Below are positions 1 to 12,390 of a DNA stretch of 64,000 nucleotides, in pieces; position 1 is the stretch's first letter, and every line of letters begins with the position of its first letter. The DNA comes from Smittium culicis (lineage: Eukaryota; Kickxellomycota; Harpellomycetes; Harpellales; Legeriomycetaceae): NCBI GenBank assembly GCA_001970855.1, contig LSSN01000002.1, positions 124,001 through 188,000 of the forward strand. The letters run 5' to 3'. Made by a program: the position numbers and the translations under genes. The notes beneath the pieces were generated by a model. It had not been told where the DNA came from. It saw nothing but the letters and a program-made list of their open reading frames with translations, and searched no databases.

Positions 1-2
1 AC

Positions 3-128
3 AGGTTTTTGGATAGCATTAGTGCGACCCGATTAATAATTCTTGAAAGTATTAATGAATCACTATCGCCTTTGAGACGATGCGCAACAGGCATATATCA
101 GCTAGATATGTGGAGAGGGATTAGGTAG
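3..128 (+). CDS. 3' terminal exon of an unidentified gene (partial)
   Basis: An open frame runs from base 3 to a TAG at 126-128 (42 codons) with no start codon of its own near the window edge. Its translation ends in LDMWRGIR and includes RCATGIYQL, which reads like real protein rather than AT-rich noise. The bases ACAG at 1-4 could be a 3' splice site, so this may be the last exon of a plus-strand gene lying mostly outside the window. I do not recognise the family. The codon mix (CGA, CGC, GGC) is richer in G+C than the spacer that follows, which supports coding. Confidence 0.4.
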   Translation, partial: RFLDSISATRLIILESINESLSPLRRCATGIYQLDMWRGIR

Positions 129-726
129 AACTTTTTATAAAAAGCTTTAATTTAGTGTTTTATAGATTTATATACTTTTTGATAAATAATGGATTTCTCG
201 TAAAAAAAATTAAGACATAAACTTACCCTATTCATATTTGGTAGAGTGAATTTATTCTACTAAATTTAGCCAGTTATTTTTAACGAAAATATCTTAGCTC
301 TGAGGATCATCAAGTTACTGGTTCACGGGAATCTAATAGCAAATAGATTATACTCTTAAAAAACAATCGCTTAATCAATTAACGAAATTATTCATAAAGT
401 AATATCTGTGAAAAGGCTAAATGCTGACATGAACCTTATTTACTTTATACGATTTTATCCAATGAAAATGTATAGTACTATTCTAACTAGACTTTTTTTT
501 ATATACCTACTTGCTATAATTGTAGATTCTATATGAACTGTATTTAAAAATTACAGATTTTTCCAAAAAAAAAAACTGCAAATTTATTTAGAATAAACCA
601 TTTGACTTTAATTAAACGAGCTTTTTTATAAATACATTTAAATCTGAATTTATTTTATTTAATTATATCTTGCTAAACTATAAATAACAAAAAGCTAATC
701 AAACCAAAAACGAGAAAAATCTAGAC
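129..726. other. AT-rich spacer upstream of SLD5
   Basis: About 600 bases with no convincing open frame. It presumably contains the 3' end of the preceding gene and the SLD5 promoter. I see no recognisable site beyond A- and T-runs. Confidence 0.6.
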
Positions 727-2031
727 ATGGATAGCCAGGACGATTCTTTGACTTCATACTCTAATCGAGCAGCTACTGACTATACTGGTGGTTCAAGAAA
801 TGACAACTTCTCTTTTTCAGATTTTAACACAGACGATGTGGCCAGCTCTCATAATAAACCTACAGAATTTTATGAGGATGAACCGCTCAAGCTGGATTTC
901 GATCCAAGCTCACGAGATTTATCTAGCACACATGGATTAGATGCGGAAAACTTAGATTCTCAATTTGATTCTTTAAAAAATCACGATTCAGGCTACAGCA
1001 ACGAAGAAAGCAGTGTTAATTTTGATTTTATTTCTAGTGATATAAATTCCGAAGAACCAGATGATTGGACTATATTAGCAAATTCTTTAATTAACGAAAA
1101 GGGAGCTCCAGAACTATTATTTTATAGAAAAGCTGAACTTGAAAATCTATCAGAATTAATACAGTTTCAGGTTTGGTGTTTTTACTATATAATTATTTCA
1201 CCAATACTATAAAGAAAACTAATTCTTATAAATGATGGGAAAAAATAGATTAGCAAAATAGAAGATTTAAGAAAAAGTGGAGATCCTTTAAAGGGCTTAG
1301 AATCTATGATACTACAGACAGATGTCGAGAGGGCAAAATATTTGATAAAATCGTATTTACGTGTTCGATTAGCAAAAGTAAAGAAAAAAATTTTAATACT
1401 AACATTTATTTCATAGAGCTGCCTTAGCAGATAATCCTTCTATATCACTTTATATCCTTTTATTTCCAGATAGAGAAAAACGCGCAATGGTATGCTACAG
1501 TCGCCGAAGCTTCAAAGAATTTATCTCCTCAAGAACTTGCATTCTCTAAAGAGTAACTAGAAAATAAGCTTTATATTAAAAAATTCAGATTAAAAATGCC
1601 ACGAAATTTCTAGAAATATAATATGACTGAAACTAAAACTTATTTAAATATTTTTATTATTTTTTCAGTTTAGTTAAATCAATTCACAAATACTATAATG
1701 ACTCGTTTATGGGAAGTATTCCGCATTCATTACAATCGGTTACCGGGACAGATTTAGAGGGCCTGTCCCTTGTCACAGAGCCCAATTTTGACTCTGCGGT
1801 TTTTTGTAAAATAGTTAAAGATGTAGGCGAATACCAGCTGTTAACAAGGTAAATTGATCTCATTACCGTATAAAAGATATTGAATAGTTTGAATTTTGTT
1901 TTTTTATCTCATGCCTTCTTTTTTCTTGTTCTAGTGGTGATATTGTTCAGATAGAAAAAAACAACATATTCATTACATCGTATAGAAATGTCAAATCTCT
2001 TGTAGCTTCTGGAAGTGCTATTCTACTATAA
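727..2031 (+). CDS. SLD5: GINS complex subunit SLD5 (GINS4), five exons
   Basis: SLD5 is one of four GINS subunits; GINS joins Cdc45 and Mcm2-7 to form the replicative helicase in the nucleus. Exons inferred by reading: 727-1170, 1249-1377, 1470-1552, 1669-1848, 1935-2031, all GT-AG and in phase, giving 310 residues. The GINS A domain begins near residue 110 (DDWTILANSL, GAPELLFYRKAEL). It continues through a helix with SYLRVRLAK joined to IEKNAQWYA, the hallmark SLD5 segment, and LSPQELAFSK. The B domain ends in VKSLVASGSAILL, close to the SLD5 C terminus in animals. The first ~105 residues are an acidic, Ser/Asp-rich extension absent from the short animal protein. Intron 2 has a TACTAAC branch site at 1397-1403 and a proximal AG at 1415-1416 that would hit a stop at once; the frame requires the AG at 1468-1469. 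Confidence 0.9.
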
Positions 2032-2629
2032 ATAAAATTTAATATACATTCTAATAAAGTCACGATATAACTAGATACAGATAAATTTTATTACTTTTTA
2101 TTCTTCCTAGGAATGTTTTCTTGGAATAAGATCTTTTATTTCTCAAATCAAGTGCAGATAAACTGATTATTCACTATGTGCGAGATATTCCGGATTAGAT
2201 GCTTGCATTCAAATTATGTTTGTATTTTTAGGGTTGGGAATATTCTAGTATGATTAAAAGATTTAGTATTGTAACGTATTAATAGCCAAAAACATCGAGA
2301 ATGGGGGGGGGGGTTTGATAAAAGTAGAACCTCTATTTTTTTTTTTTTGAAAAAGCGTGGAAAAGTATTCATTCAGGCCATGTTTTGCAAAATAGTTAAT
2401 TGAAAGAAAAAAATTTAGTTGATTGATAAGCGTTCTATTTTGAATTTATTTTGTGTCTATAAGCAAGGTTTTAATAAGCAAAAAAAAGACATAAATACTT
2501 CTGCCAAAGTCATTAAATAAATATAAATTTAGAGCCAAAGCTAAAAAGGAGGCAATAATGTACTGTTATAGAGTAGTATAATGGGAAGATAAAATAAGAT
2601 TGAGTTATAAAAAAGAAAAGATAGGATGT
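2032..2629. other. Intergenic region between convergent SLD5 and NCS6
   Basis: About 600 bases holding the 3' regions of the two convergent genes. There is an 11-base G run at 2303-2313 and a T run just after it. No other feature is seen. Confidence 0.6.
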
Positions 2630-3978
2630 TCAAGAATTATTTGGGCAAGATGTACAGGGGATTCCAGAATTACATTTTTCGGTATTCTTTTGAGATTTTC
2701 TAATATTCTCTAGTCCCGATCTTAAAACGTCAAAGTGCACAGTTAGATCGTTTTTATCATCAATAGACAGTTTGCTTAGTCTGGAAGCGGTATCAGTGTT
2801 CGAGTCGATTTGGTTGCTATTTTCAGTTCCATTGGAGGAGAGTGAATGGCTGTTTTTACCGATTGATTTTGCGGAGAGTCCAGAATTAAGTCCTTGCAAT
2901 AGTACACAAGCTTTGCATAAATCGTTACTTGACATGTACCCGCAACGTTTACAAGTCGATTGTGTAGGCATTTTAACTTTGTTCTTGATGGTTAGAAGCT
3001 CACCGCTGTAGATGATGTCTAGAATAGCGCTGGGCCGAACGGCCTCCAAATCTTTCAAGAACACCCGAGCATACCCGCGGTACGCGTTTGGACTATACGT
3101 ACACTCAGTTGCGAAGTAGTCTAGTTTGTTCAAGTACGCGTACATGACTATTTCCTTCTCATAAGTGTACTTGAATGGCTTTGAGCGTGACACCAGGTCA
3201 TCGCTGTTTGAAATGATTTCAGTGCATCTAGCTAATCTCGCAACATCCCCTCGCAGGATGTTCATGAGCACAGTTTCTGCAATATCATCGGCATTATGAC
3301 CAGTTATTATCTGATTTGCGCCTATTATTAGAGCCCCCCGATCCAATGCTTGTCTTCTGAACACACCGCAGAACGTACAATTATTTTTTCTTCCTACTGC
3401 TTCAACAATTTCGTCCATACTCCAACCATACAAATCTTTGTATGATAATACAACAAGTTCCATATTGTATTGATCCTTATTACGTTTGACGGTCTAAATA
3501 AAAATAAGTATGGGGTTTATTTTTTAATTTGAAAAAGTTAAATCAAGAAAAAATCAAAAGTTTGAATTATTATGTAAAAGGCCAATGATTAATTCAAAGG
3601 TGGAAAATAAATTCTCAGGAACATGACTATGCATTGAAGATAAAAATTTATAGAGTAAGGAAATGTAAGAGGTACCTCAAGAGAATCATCTCGATATCCA
3701 CTGATTCCTTCATCGATTGAAAGTAAGAACAGTTCGAGTCCATAGTCGTATCGCTCATTAAGAGTTTTCATGATGTGTGCCAAGACAGTTGAATCCTTGC
3801 CACCAGATGCACCGATAGCTACACGATCCCCTCTCTTAAACAGATTGTTTTCAGTAATTGTCTTATGAACCTCCTCTTCAAACACCATAAAGAAACAGCT
3901 CTTGCAAATAGACTGTTTGGTCTTGGGTCTCTTAATTATCGACTTGTTCAAGTTGCATATTTCGCACAGTTTAGCCAT
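2630..3978 (-). CDS. NCS6: Cytoplasmic tRNA 2-thiolation protein 1 (NCS6/CTU1), two exons
   Basis: Ncs6 with Ncs2 thiolates wobble U34 of tRNA-Lys, -Glu and -Gln in the cytosol, using sulfur relayed by Urm1. Exon 1 is 3978-3676 and exon 2 is 3493-2630, joined by a GT-AG intron, giving 388 residues. The N terminus has a zinc-binding pattern CEIC...CKSC. A PP-loop ATP-binding motif SGGKDST lies near residue 60, and [15 protein letters not shown] leads into [10 protein letters not shown] across the intron. The conserved block [21 protein letters not shown] carries the cysteines needed for sulfur transfer, followed by [13 protein letters not shown] second zinc pattern CKRCG...CKAC is near the C terminus, after which a Ser/Asn-rich tail ends CTSCPNNS. 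Length and order of motifs fit the fungal family. The spacer before the next gene is long, so it is probably transcribed alone. Confidence 0.95.
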
Positions 3979-5278
3979 ATTTAACTTTTACTTCTTTTTA
4001 TAGTCTTTTGATATATTGTATAGATTAGTCGCTTTTTATGTCGTATCTTTAATTTTATTCGCTCGTGCTTTTGGAAATAATCTTCGTAAAATCCGTTTGA
4101 TTAGCTATTGGTATAGAATTAAAACAGTCGATATTATATACTATAAAGATTTAATGTAGCTAAAAAAAATGCTATCGAGATCGGGGTAATATAGATCAAG
4201 GTGATTATTACAATGCTTTTAGCTGAGCTATAAAAAAATACCTTTAAAAAAATTTTTTTTCCTGCTTTTTTATTAGCTAAACCAATTACCTGTCGATTTT
4301 TTATTGCTGAAAAAGTATCAAAGTTTATTCCATTATCAATGGAATAAATAAAACTTATCTAAATACCCATTGGTTACAGCTTTTTATTTATTAATTTATT
4401 GATTTATAAAATTTTGAGCTATTTCTGCCAAATTCAAGCTTGAAGCTAACAGATATATATAAATATATACAGATTGATTTCGAGAGGGTCAGTTTTATAA
4501 TGAAAGTTTGAACCAAGAGGTTTCAAAACTAAACTTTATAATACAAGTCTCGAATACTTTTTTTCATCTTTTGTTTTTGTCCATATATTTTTGTTTTTCA
4601 GCTTGATTTTTTTTTTTTGAACAATAAATTTTGGACTTTTAATTTGCTAATTTATACTTTCACTTTTATTTGGGATTCCATATTGGTTTATAGCATTTAT
4701 TATTATTATTTTTTTTTGGGAAAAATTTCAATTAGATTTGCATCATTACATGAGATGAAGGCTACATTTAAAAGACATTTAGTTGTATGAGATGATATTT
4801 TGTTTCAGCTACATTTGAATGTGAGGTGAGTACATCATCCAAAATAATCAATTTCCTTTTAATTAACGTTTTAATTGGAAAATCAGAGCGTAAAAACAAA
4901 TATTTATATGTATTTAGCTTCTTAATAAAAAACAAAAATATCATTATTTTCTTATCATAATAACACTATTATACATGCTTCGAGCCACTAGCCTATTTAC
5001 AAAAGTGGTTGCCATGTCTTGTCTTTAATCGACTCTTTATGCATAAATTTATGCGGAAATTATTATTCCTTTTTTCAAGCATGTAAATTTATTATTTATT
5101 TTATATTTATTCCATAATAAAAAACAATAGAATAGGAAAAAAGCATCTAATAGTTTATATTTCTATATTCAATTTGTATTTTAAAATTTAGGAATTTATA
5201 ACTATACGCTAATAAAGTGGTGTTATTTTATTAAAAAGTAGCGCTTTCAGGAATGAAGAAACTAGAAAAAAACAGCAT
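3979..5278. other. 1.3 kb AT-rich spacer
   Basis: Promoter side of NCS6 and 3' side of the SUN-domain gene. It is dominated by A/T runs. I see no gene or clear repeat in it. Confidence 0.6.
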
Positions 5279-8090
5279 TTAAATGCTATTATGCTTTTCG
5301 AAAATCGGCGCGATTTCTTCTAATAGTATTTCCTTGTTTTCTACGTCCTCTAAGTTTTCGAGAAGCTTGTTATTTTCTAGTTTTATTTCTATTTCAGGAT
5401 TTCCTTTAGGCTCATCTTCAAATTCAGAATCTGTACTCAATGTATCAAATTCATTCTTTATTGGAATTTGGTCAAAACTAGTTACTTGGACGTTTGATTT
5501 CACAATTCTGTTCAGGGTAAATATAATTATAATCGTAATTAGCAAAAAAACTTGAGACATATTGACCCTCCTCTCAAACTCGAGCTATATATAAAGCAGA
5601 AAAAAAAATTATAGGAATGGTAAGACGTAAAGTTAAAATAATAACTAGTTGAAAAATAAAAGACAAAGTTTGTATAAAATAAGCTCCTGATAAAGGTGAA
5701 TTTATATAGCTATGAGTTAACAATCTAAAAAGTAAGAAAAGAGTATTTAGAATTAATCCTAAAGTTACCTCGGATGCTAATGTATCAATTCTTTTATTTA
5801 AGTCTTCAAATCTGTCGTTATTTGACTGTCTATACGACTCGACATCAAAAAGAATAGTTCTCCATATTTCTTCGCTTATGTCAATCTAAAAGATATTAAA
5901 ATGATCATTTTAAAATTTATCAGAATGAAATTTTAATCAAAAGAGCAATTTAAAAAAAAAAAAGTCAATAGTTACTAGCGCATGTATTTGTTTGGTAGTT
6001 GAAGTATTTAAATGGCGGACGGCTTTGTTCAAGTGATCCAAGTTGGATAGATGTACTTTAGTCAAAATTTGGTTAAATATCTCGGTTTGATCATCAAAGT
6101 AAGTTAAAATTTGTGTGAGATTTTGCTCTAGGTATACTAGTCGATTAGTAATCTTTTTATAGACACTATCATAATCGTTTAATATATGGTTAGCGCTGTC
6201 CGAATTATGGTTATCAGAGTTTTCTTGGCTAGAAGCTTCCTCTATGAGGCTATCTTTAATGGCAGCTTCCGAATTTGCATTTGTATTTCTAATTTTAGTA
6301 TCAATAAATGAAATGCTATCTTTATCTGAGTGCTGTAAATTATTCCTATTTTCAATAGGCCTTGAAGGCTCTAAAGTTTCAGTTGTTGGAGAAGGGCTTG
6401 AATTCGGAGGAATGATCTCATCTGGATCTAAAATGTGGTCAGGCTTATGGCAGCTCTCATCCCTAGTATCTAAAGAGCCTACACTAGTAGTGATATCATT
6501 TTCATTATTTAGTTTAGTTATTTTATTAACTAAGTCAGACAAGATAGCAGTGTTTGTATGTTGATTCTGGGACAAAGGAATGAAAACTTTGGTGGGGTCA
6601 GCGTTTATATGTTCGTTTAGCAAGGTGTTTGATGTTAGCCAGCCTAAGCTGTGCGCGGTAGGAAAACCAATAGGGTTATCATTTTTAGGAATTTGGCCAG
6701 GGTTTATACCTAAAACAACCTTTTCAAAATCGCTTATGTACGAGTATAAAGTGGAAGCGAATTCGCCGTTGATTCTTTTATTTGGTTTTTTTTTAATTTT
6801 TGCTGGAATGTTTTTATTTTTTTTGTTAGATAGTTCTTCTTGTTCGGCTTCGTGTCTAAATTTTTCGATTTGGGTAGTTCCATAAACAGCAAATTTACTT
6901 ATTGGGCAATAGAATTGGGATCCATGGTGGGTAAGAATATCTAAACGTGCGTATTTTGCCCATAATTTGGGCTTGGGTATTTTAAATACTTGGTCACTTC
7001 GACTATTTTTTGCATGAAAAATGCCCAAACTAACCCAGTTTTTATCTTTTGGGGGATATCTGTCACTGACAGACAGTTCGATTGATTTAAATGTGGAAGA
7101 AAAAAACTCGTAGTTAGCAATTACAATCGTGTCAATCAAGATGTCTTGGCACAATTCAACGACCACAAATTTATTTTTCGCAGAGCAAATATTTAGCATG
7201 TAACTGTCTTTAGTGTTTGATAGTATAGATTTAGCTTTTTTTGATTCTTTGTTTGAATTTAAAATAACGGAACCGCAATCAACAGAAGCGTAGTTGAAAC
7301 GATCTTTAAGGGGTGTTTTTAAATTAGGATGAATGTGTGAAGAGTCGATGTTTTCTGAAGGCGCAGACTCATTTTCTTGGACGCTAGAGCTATCAGATGT
7401 TGATTTTTGGTTTTTTGCTATACTATCTGAGTTTATTATGCCATTTACAGTAGGGTTTTTATGTTCGTTGCTTTTATGAATGTGGTTTTTTTCTTGCAAA
7501 GCTTTTATTGAATTTAGGGTAATTTTTAGCGTGTTAACTGAAGAGGCAGCATTGTTTGAGTTCGGTTTTTCGCCATTATTTATACTATGTATTACTTTAT
7601 TGTCGAATTTAGGAATTTGTTGGATTCTTCGGCAAGTTGAGTAATCTTTAAAGTAAGAAATGGTATTATAATGGAAAAAGCAAAAGTCGTTCGCAAAAAA
7701 AATATGCGAAGGGGGCTGGGTGCTAAATGATTTTATGTTATAAAAACTGGGATGTGGATTTTCGGGGTTTGATATCGATTTATGAGAATTTTGAGGGGAA
7801 TCGCTAGACGCAAGACTGTTCGCGAAATTTTCTTTGCTTGCAGAGACAAGTTCGAAAATTTCTTTTAAATTAGCTTCTATTTGATGAATTTCTAGAGTTC
7901 TGTCAGTATTTTTAGTATTTGAAGATGAATCGAGGGAATTTGAATTAGAAGAATCTAAAGTAGCATGTGCTTGCTTGAGAGGAGATAAAGTTTGGGAATT
8001 GGGGTCAGATTGGACAAGAGGGGTAGAGTCGAGCGCCCATGAAGAAAACCCAATATCTATTGAAAGTAAGAATAGTATAGAAAACCGCAT
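5279..8090 (-). CDS. SUN-domain ER membrane protein (Slp1/Opt-like), three exons
   Basis: SUN-like proteins of the Slp1/osteopotentia type are ER membrane glycoproteins; yeast Slp1 works with Emp65 in protecting soluble ER proteins. Exons inferred: 8090-5976, 5885-5769 and 5584-5279, all GT-AG, giving 845 residues. The start MRFSILFLLS opens a signal peptide (about 1-20). Low-complexity Ser/Asn-rich sequence follows. A SUN core at about residues 265-400 contains YASVDCGSVILNSN, FVVVELCQDILIDTIVIANYEF, a SIELSVSDRYPP segment and FYCPISKFAVYGTT. After another Ser/Asn-rich linker come heptad-like helices spanning exons 1-3. The last exon supplies a transmembrane helix (VFLLITIIIIFTL) and an acidic tail. 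Signal peptide, central SUN, coiled coil and C-terminal membrane segment are the Slp1 layout, not that of nuclear-envelope SUN proteins. Linker positions are approximate. Confidence 0.8.
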
Positions 8091-9879
8091 ATATAATTGA
8101 TGACGAGTCTATGAGTTTTGAAAAATGGCTTGGATTGTATATTACATATAAAGAATGTGAAATAGCATCAGAGAAGCTTAATAATGGATGTTTTTGGCAT
8201 AAGAAAGTGCTTGAAGGCAAAAAATAGTTTTTTAAATTATAAATCAGGACTATGAATAACTAAATTAAAAAGTTTATAAGCAAGCAACTTTTAAGAATAT
8301 AAATAAAATCTAGGGGGCGAAGAAGCAAAAAGGGTAAGAAGGCGGATTAAAATTGAGAGAAGCACGGTTGAGACTTTTTCTGAGCTGCAGCGTGTAGATA
8401 TAAGGTAGGAAGCTAAGGGAGAAAGTATGTATAGTTCGAGAGTGGGAAACCCTTATTTTAGAACGGAGGTAAAGTTCGCTTGAAGTTTTCCCTTACCATT
8501 AACAAAGCTTCAATAAAACTTTAGCTTCATAGAAAAATTGAATTTTACTAAAGCTATGATTTGGCCAATAAATAAAATTAAAAGTAAAGCCTCAATAGCT
8601 TTTAAATGCTGCAGCATTTTCGCTACAACCTCTGGCCAATTGGGCCACTGAATCGAAGCAAATACAATTATTGAAATTAACGTTTGGTTTTTTATAAAAA
8701 TTTTATTCGCCAAATAAGGATTTATGGGCTATTCAGTAGTTGGGAAGTGGGCCAATAGATATTTACAAACTGTTCTTTTTTTTTTTACTCGCAGAAAAAA
8801 AAAAGGTTCATTTCTTCATACTATTAAATTGAATTTACTCATTTCAAATAATTTGATTGTTTAATCCATTGAATTCTATAAATACACTTCAGCTGTGAAA
8901 TTTTATTAGCTCTGTATTTTAAGCGAAACTTAAAACCACTTTTACATTGCAAATATTTATCATAATTATCAGATACTATTAACCCTATCTATCTAGTATA
9001 TACCACTAAAAAAAATTTCTCCATGTAGTAGCTATATAATACTTTTTAAAGTACAATTTATTTACTACTATAACTCTTTGGAAGAATGGTACTCCCTTTA
9101 ATTCATGCGTGTTTATTCTGCCCTAGCTGTAAATAATTTTAAAAAAAATGTTCAAGATGTTTTTTAATTGTGAAACTGAGCAAATTCCATTAAATAATTC
9201 TATCTATATAATCGTTTATTTTGTGCCATGTATACATTTATTTTCGATTCAAATTTCTTATTGTTGTATTGCTATCAATAATCATCCCTAACTACGTCCA
9301 TGTTTTCTACTAAAAAGACCCTCTTTGTTACTAAATAAATAAAAAAGCAATGTAAATATAATACCAATATAGTGGTGCTTTTAAGAAGCAAGTCTATTTG
9401 AAGTGATGATAAATACAATATGCTTGTATCAAACAGATACGGACTTGTACCTCCAGAAAAAGATTCATGTAATAGTTCATACAATTTTTACCCTAAATTC
9501 AAAAATCTAATTGACATAGCTTAAAAGTTAATTGAGCGTCATAGAAGTTTTTACTAAATTTAAAACTAAATATAATCTAGTAAATTTTAATTAAATTTTA
9601 ATTAAAAAAGAAATGAACAGTTAGACCCAATCAATTAATTAAAGAAAAATTTCCAAATTTTCTCATTATATGGTATTAATTTAAAAATTTGCATATTCAT
9701 CATAATAAAAACGATTTATTAATATATCTTATAGTTCATAAAAGTAGTGTTAGTATAATAATATAAAATTACGCTAAAATTGAAAATAGTAATAAAATCT
9801 AATTCAACTGTTTATTCCTGTTTTTTACTTTAATTTTATAAGTGTAATGCATTAAATAGACTAAAAAAAACAAGTCCAT
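8091..9879. other. 1.8 kb spacer
   Basis: Short open frames here (for example 8713-8510 and 9484-9275, minus) have no recognisable domain and AT-driven composition. I see nothing else that I can support. The bases next to 8090 should hold the promoter of the SUN-domain gene. Confidence 0.5.
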
Positions 9880-11538
9880 TTAAGTAGATTTAACTTCATA
9901 TAATTTTCCTCTGAACCCGTAGATTCCATAATTAGACATAGCCCAAACTCGCAAGTCGTTGAGCCCAAAGTCTTTTTTCAAGCTGGAAAATGGGTTTTTT
10001 GTAGGGGTTAGCAACCAGTCTAGCTTATCGCCGTGCTCCGATGTAAGCGTGTTTGTGTCGTTATCAAGATCAGTTTGACTAAATCCTGTTCCGAAAATTG
10101 CGCATTTAGTCTCTAAAAGCTTTTCAATTGATGGCTTCCATTGACTGTGAGTTACTGGATGGCCAACGCCTGGATTGAACATAAAGAAAATATCGTTGTA
10201 CGGATCGAAAGGTGCAAAACTCCAAATAAGATCGTGGAACAAGCCCTTATAATATTTTAACGACAGCTTAGATGAAATCGAAACTGTGCTGCGAGTTTCA
10301 TCGGTTGATGGAATACACTCTGGTCCAACAAAGTATATGTTAATCAGTGTTTGCGGGAATAAGTAGTGTAGCTGCAAATACACTAAGGGAGGAAGCATAG
10401 CCTCTGAACGCGCCCCAAGAATAAATATTCTGATAGGTGTAATTTGTGAAGCCAAATTTTTGTCAAATCTAGCCAGGTCATGCTCCTTTACAGTTGTTTT
10501 AAGCGCTAAATTTAATTTATAAAAAATAAAAATAAAAAACAGAAAAGTTTAACTAAGTTTTTTTGTGAGTGGTTTATGGATTATTTTTCGAAATAGTATA
10601 GAATTTATTTTTAAAAGTAAAATTTTTAAATAAAATTTTATAAATAAAGATTTTTTAATAGAATAATGAAACAAAGTAATTTTACCAGTTAAAGATTTAA
10701 CTCCTTCGTTAGTTAGGCCATTTGAGCGAGTAAATGGGGAGTATGAGTGCAAAATGGCACCAATAGTAATGGGGTAGGTAAGGATTTTGCTTACGTGATT
10801 TAGAGCTCTGTTATTTTTGATTGTCGAAAAGTTTCTAGTGTAAAAGAAGGTATCCCAATTAGAAAAATTCACAACCATCTCTTGGGGCTGAGAAGCTATT
10901 TAAAATAAAGTAAAGAAGGGCGAATGTTAATTAATCGATCAATATAATTATGTTATGCTAAAATGGTTAGCAGATATTAAAAAGGGCAGAAAAAAGCAAT
11001 TACATGGGAATTCAAATTCGACCATTCTTCGACCCGATCTGAGATCGTGTTCATCTTCATTCGCGGTTCTCAAATAGCCACAAACTTCTTTTTTGTGGTG
11101 GAGGTCCTTTTTCCAGTGCTCTTCGCTGCAATGAGTTGGGTAGCCGCAATCTGGACATTCGAAGGTAGGTTTATGTTTATGAGCTTGTTTACCAGGAGAA
11201 TTACCAGAAGTGTTTTCAGATGCTGAATTACATTCTTCTTCGCAAACTGGGCACACGCCGAATTCTGTAATGGTTTTACCTTTTTCTACGATGGCTTTGA
11301 TAGGGGATTTGGAGAGTGGATGAAATAAATTATTTTCATCTAGTATAAGGGAAGAGTTTATAATGGGCTTCGAGTCTTTTTTTTTAAACAGATTTTTGAA
11401 GGAGAAATACTGACGAGAGAGTATCTGTGCGGGTTTTGGGGCAGCATATCTTATGTATGAACGGGGATGTGCGCTTCTTATTAGAGCAGCTCTTGAAATG
11501 CTCTTAGGTATATTCAAGCTTATTCTTTGTGAATTCAT
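9880..11538 (-). CDS. MSS51: MSS51, mitochondrial COX1 translational activator, three exons
   Basis: Mss51 activates translation of COX1 mRNA and binds newly made Cox1 in mitochondria, coupling synthesis to cytochrome oxidase assembly. Exons inferred: 11538-11004, 10895-10686 and 10505-9880, GT-AG and in phase, giving 456 residues. The basic, Ser-rich N terminus looks like a mitochondrial presequence. A MYND-like zinc region at about 95-150 has CPVCEEEC, then FECPDCGYPTHCSEEHW and HHKKEVC. The middle exon carries the family signature SNWDTFFYTRNFSTI and ALNHVSKILTYPITIGAILHSYSP. The last exon has RIFILGARSEAMLPP and FFMFNPGVGHP, then FGTGFSQTDLD. Length is near that of yeast Mss51. Exons 2 and 3 include in-frame-looking AT-rich read-through on their intron sides, which is not coding. 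Confidence 0.9.
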
Positions 11539-12390
11539 TTTAGAGATGTAGGCGCACTTTGCTGTATTAAAGAAAATTATGAAGGCGTCAGAACAATAAG
11601 CAAGATAATAAAGGTATTAGCACTGCTGCTGGTTAAAAAAAGGGAGGGTATAGCGGGAATACCAGTAACTTTGGAATAAGCAAAGGGCTCAATTAGAGGT
11701 TACTCGATCAGAAAAAAATACGAAATACGAGATCCAAATCGGCAGATCATAAATAAAAAAAAAGTGAAAATGGAAATAGATAAAGATAAGCGAGGGATAT
11801 GACTTCCGTAATAACTTTTATGCTTCAAATGCTTTTTTATTAGCGCATAGACTGGTAATTGTAGTAAAAATACTTCAAGTCTCACAGAATCACTTCTTAT
11901 ATACACTAATCTGCCTACATTTACACTAATCAAGCAGAAACTAATCAGATCTGTCAAAGACAAATCTCGCCATAAAATAAGCGCCAAGAATTATCCTATT
12001 AAATAAGCAGGCGTGCTAATTAAAATATCTGATGATTATTGGCTACTGATTCCAGATTATCTATTAAAGCAAATTATAATCCGATTTTCAAAAAGATATG
12101 AATTATTATGAAACTTTATTGGTCCGAACTTTGACTAAGCGCTTACTAATAGTTTACTGTATGTATTTTAGAATAAAAAAGCAATTTTGTTGGATAAATA
12201 CTATCCCATCAAAATCAAAGATCAAGTAAAAAAAATGAAAAAAATAACAATGATCTCAAACTATATTTCAAGTTATTTTTTATTTTAGTTATCACTTTTG
12301 GCAAGAAAAGTAGAAAACAATAATAAATAACTCAGCCGGAGTAATAATCAATTCGAGTTTTCATAATCGATATTCAGATTGAAAAATACA
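11539..12390. other. Divergent promoter region of MSS51 and bL35m
   Basis: About 850 bases between two genes read outwards, both with mitochondrial roles, so shared control is possible but not shown. The frame at 11987-11700 (minus) has no recognisable domain. I see no specific site. Confidence 0.5.

Noticed and set aside
1417..1469. Mini-exon in SLD5 after the proximal AG at 1415-1416
   Set aside because: It would hit TAA after five codons and has no GT donor before the distal acceptor.
8510..8713. Minus-strand 67-residue frame beginning MANKIFIKNQ
   Set aside because: No recognisable domain, AT-driven composition, not joined by splice sites to any neighbour.
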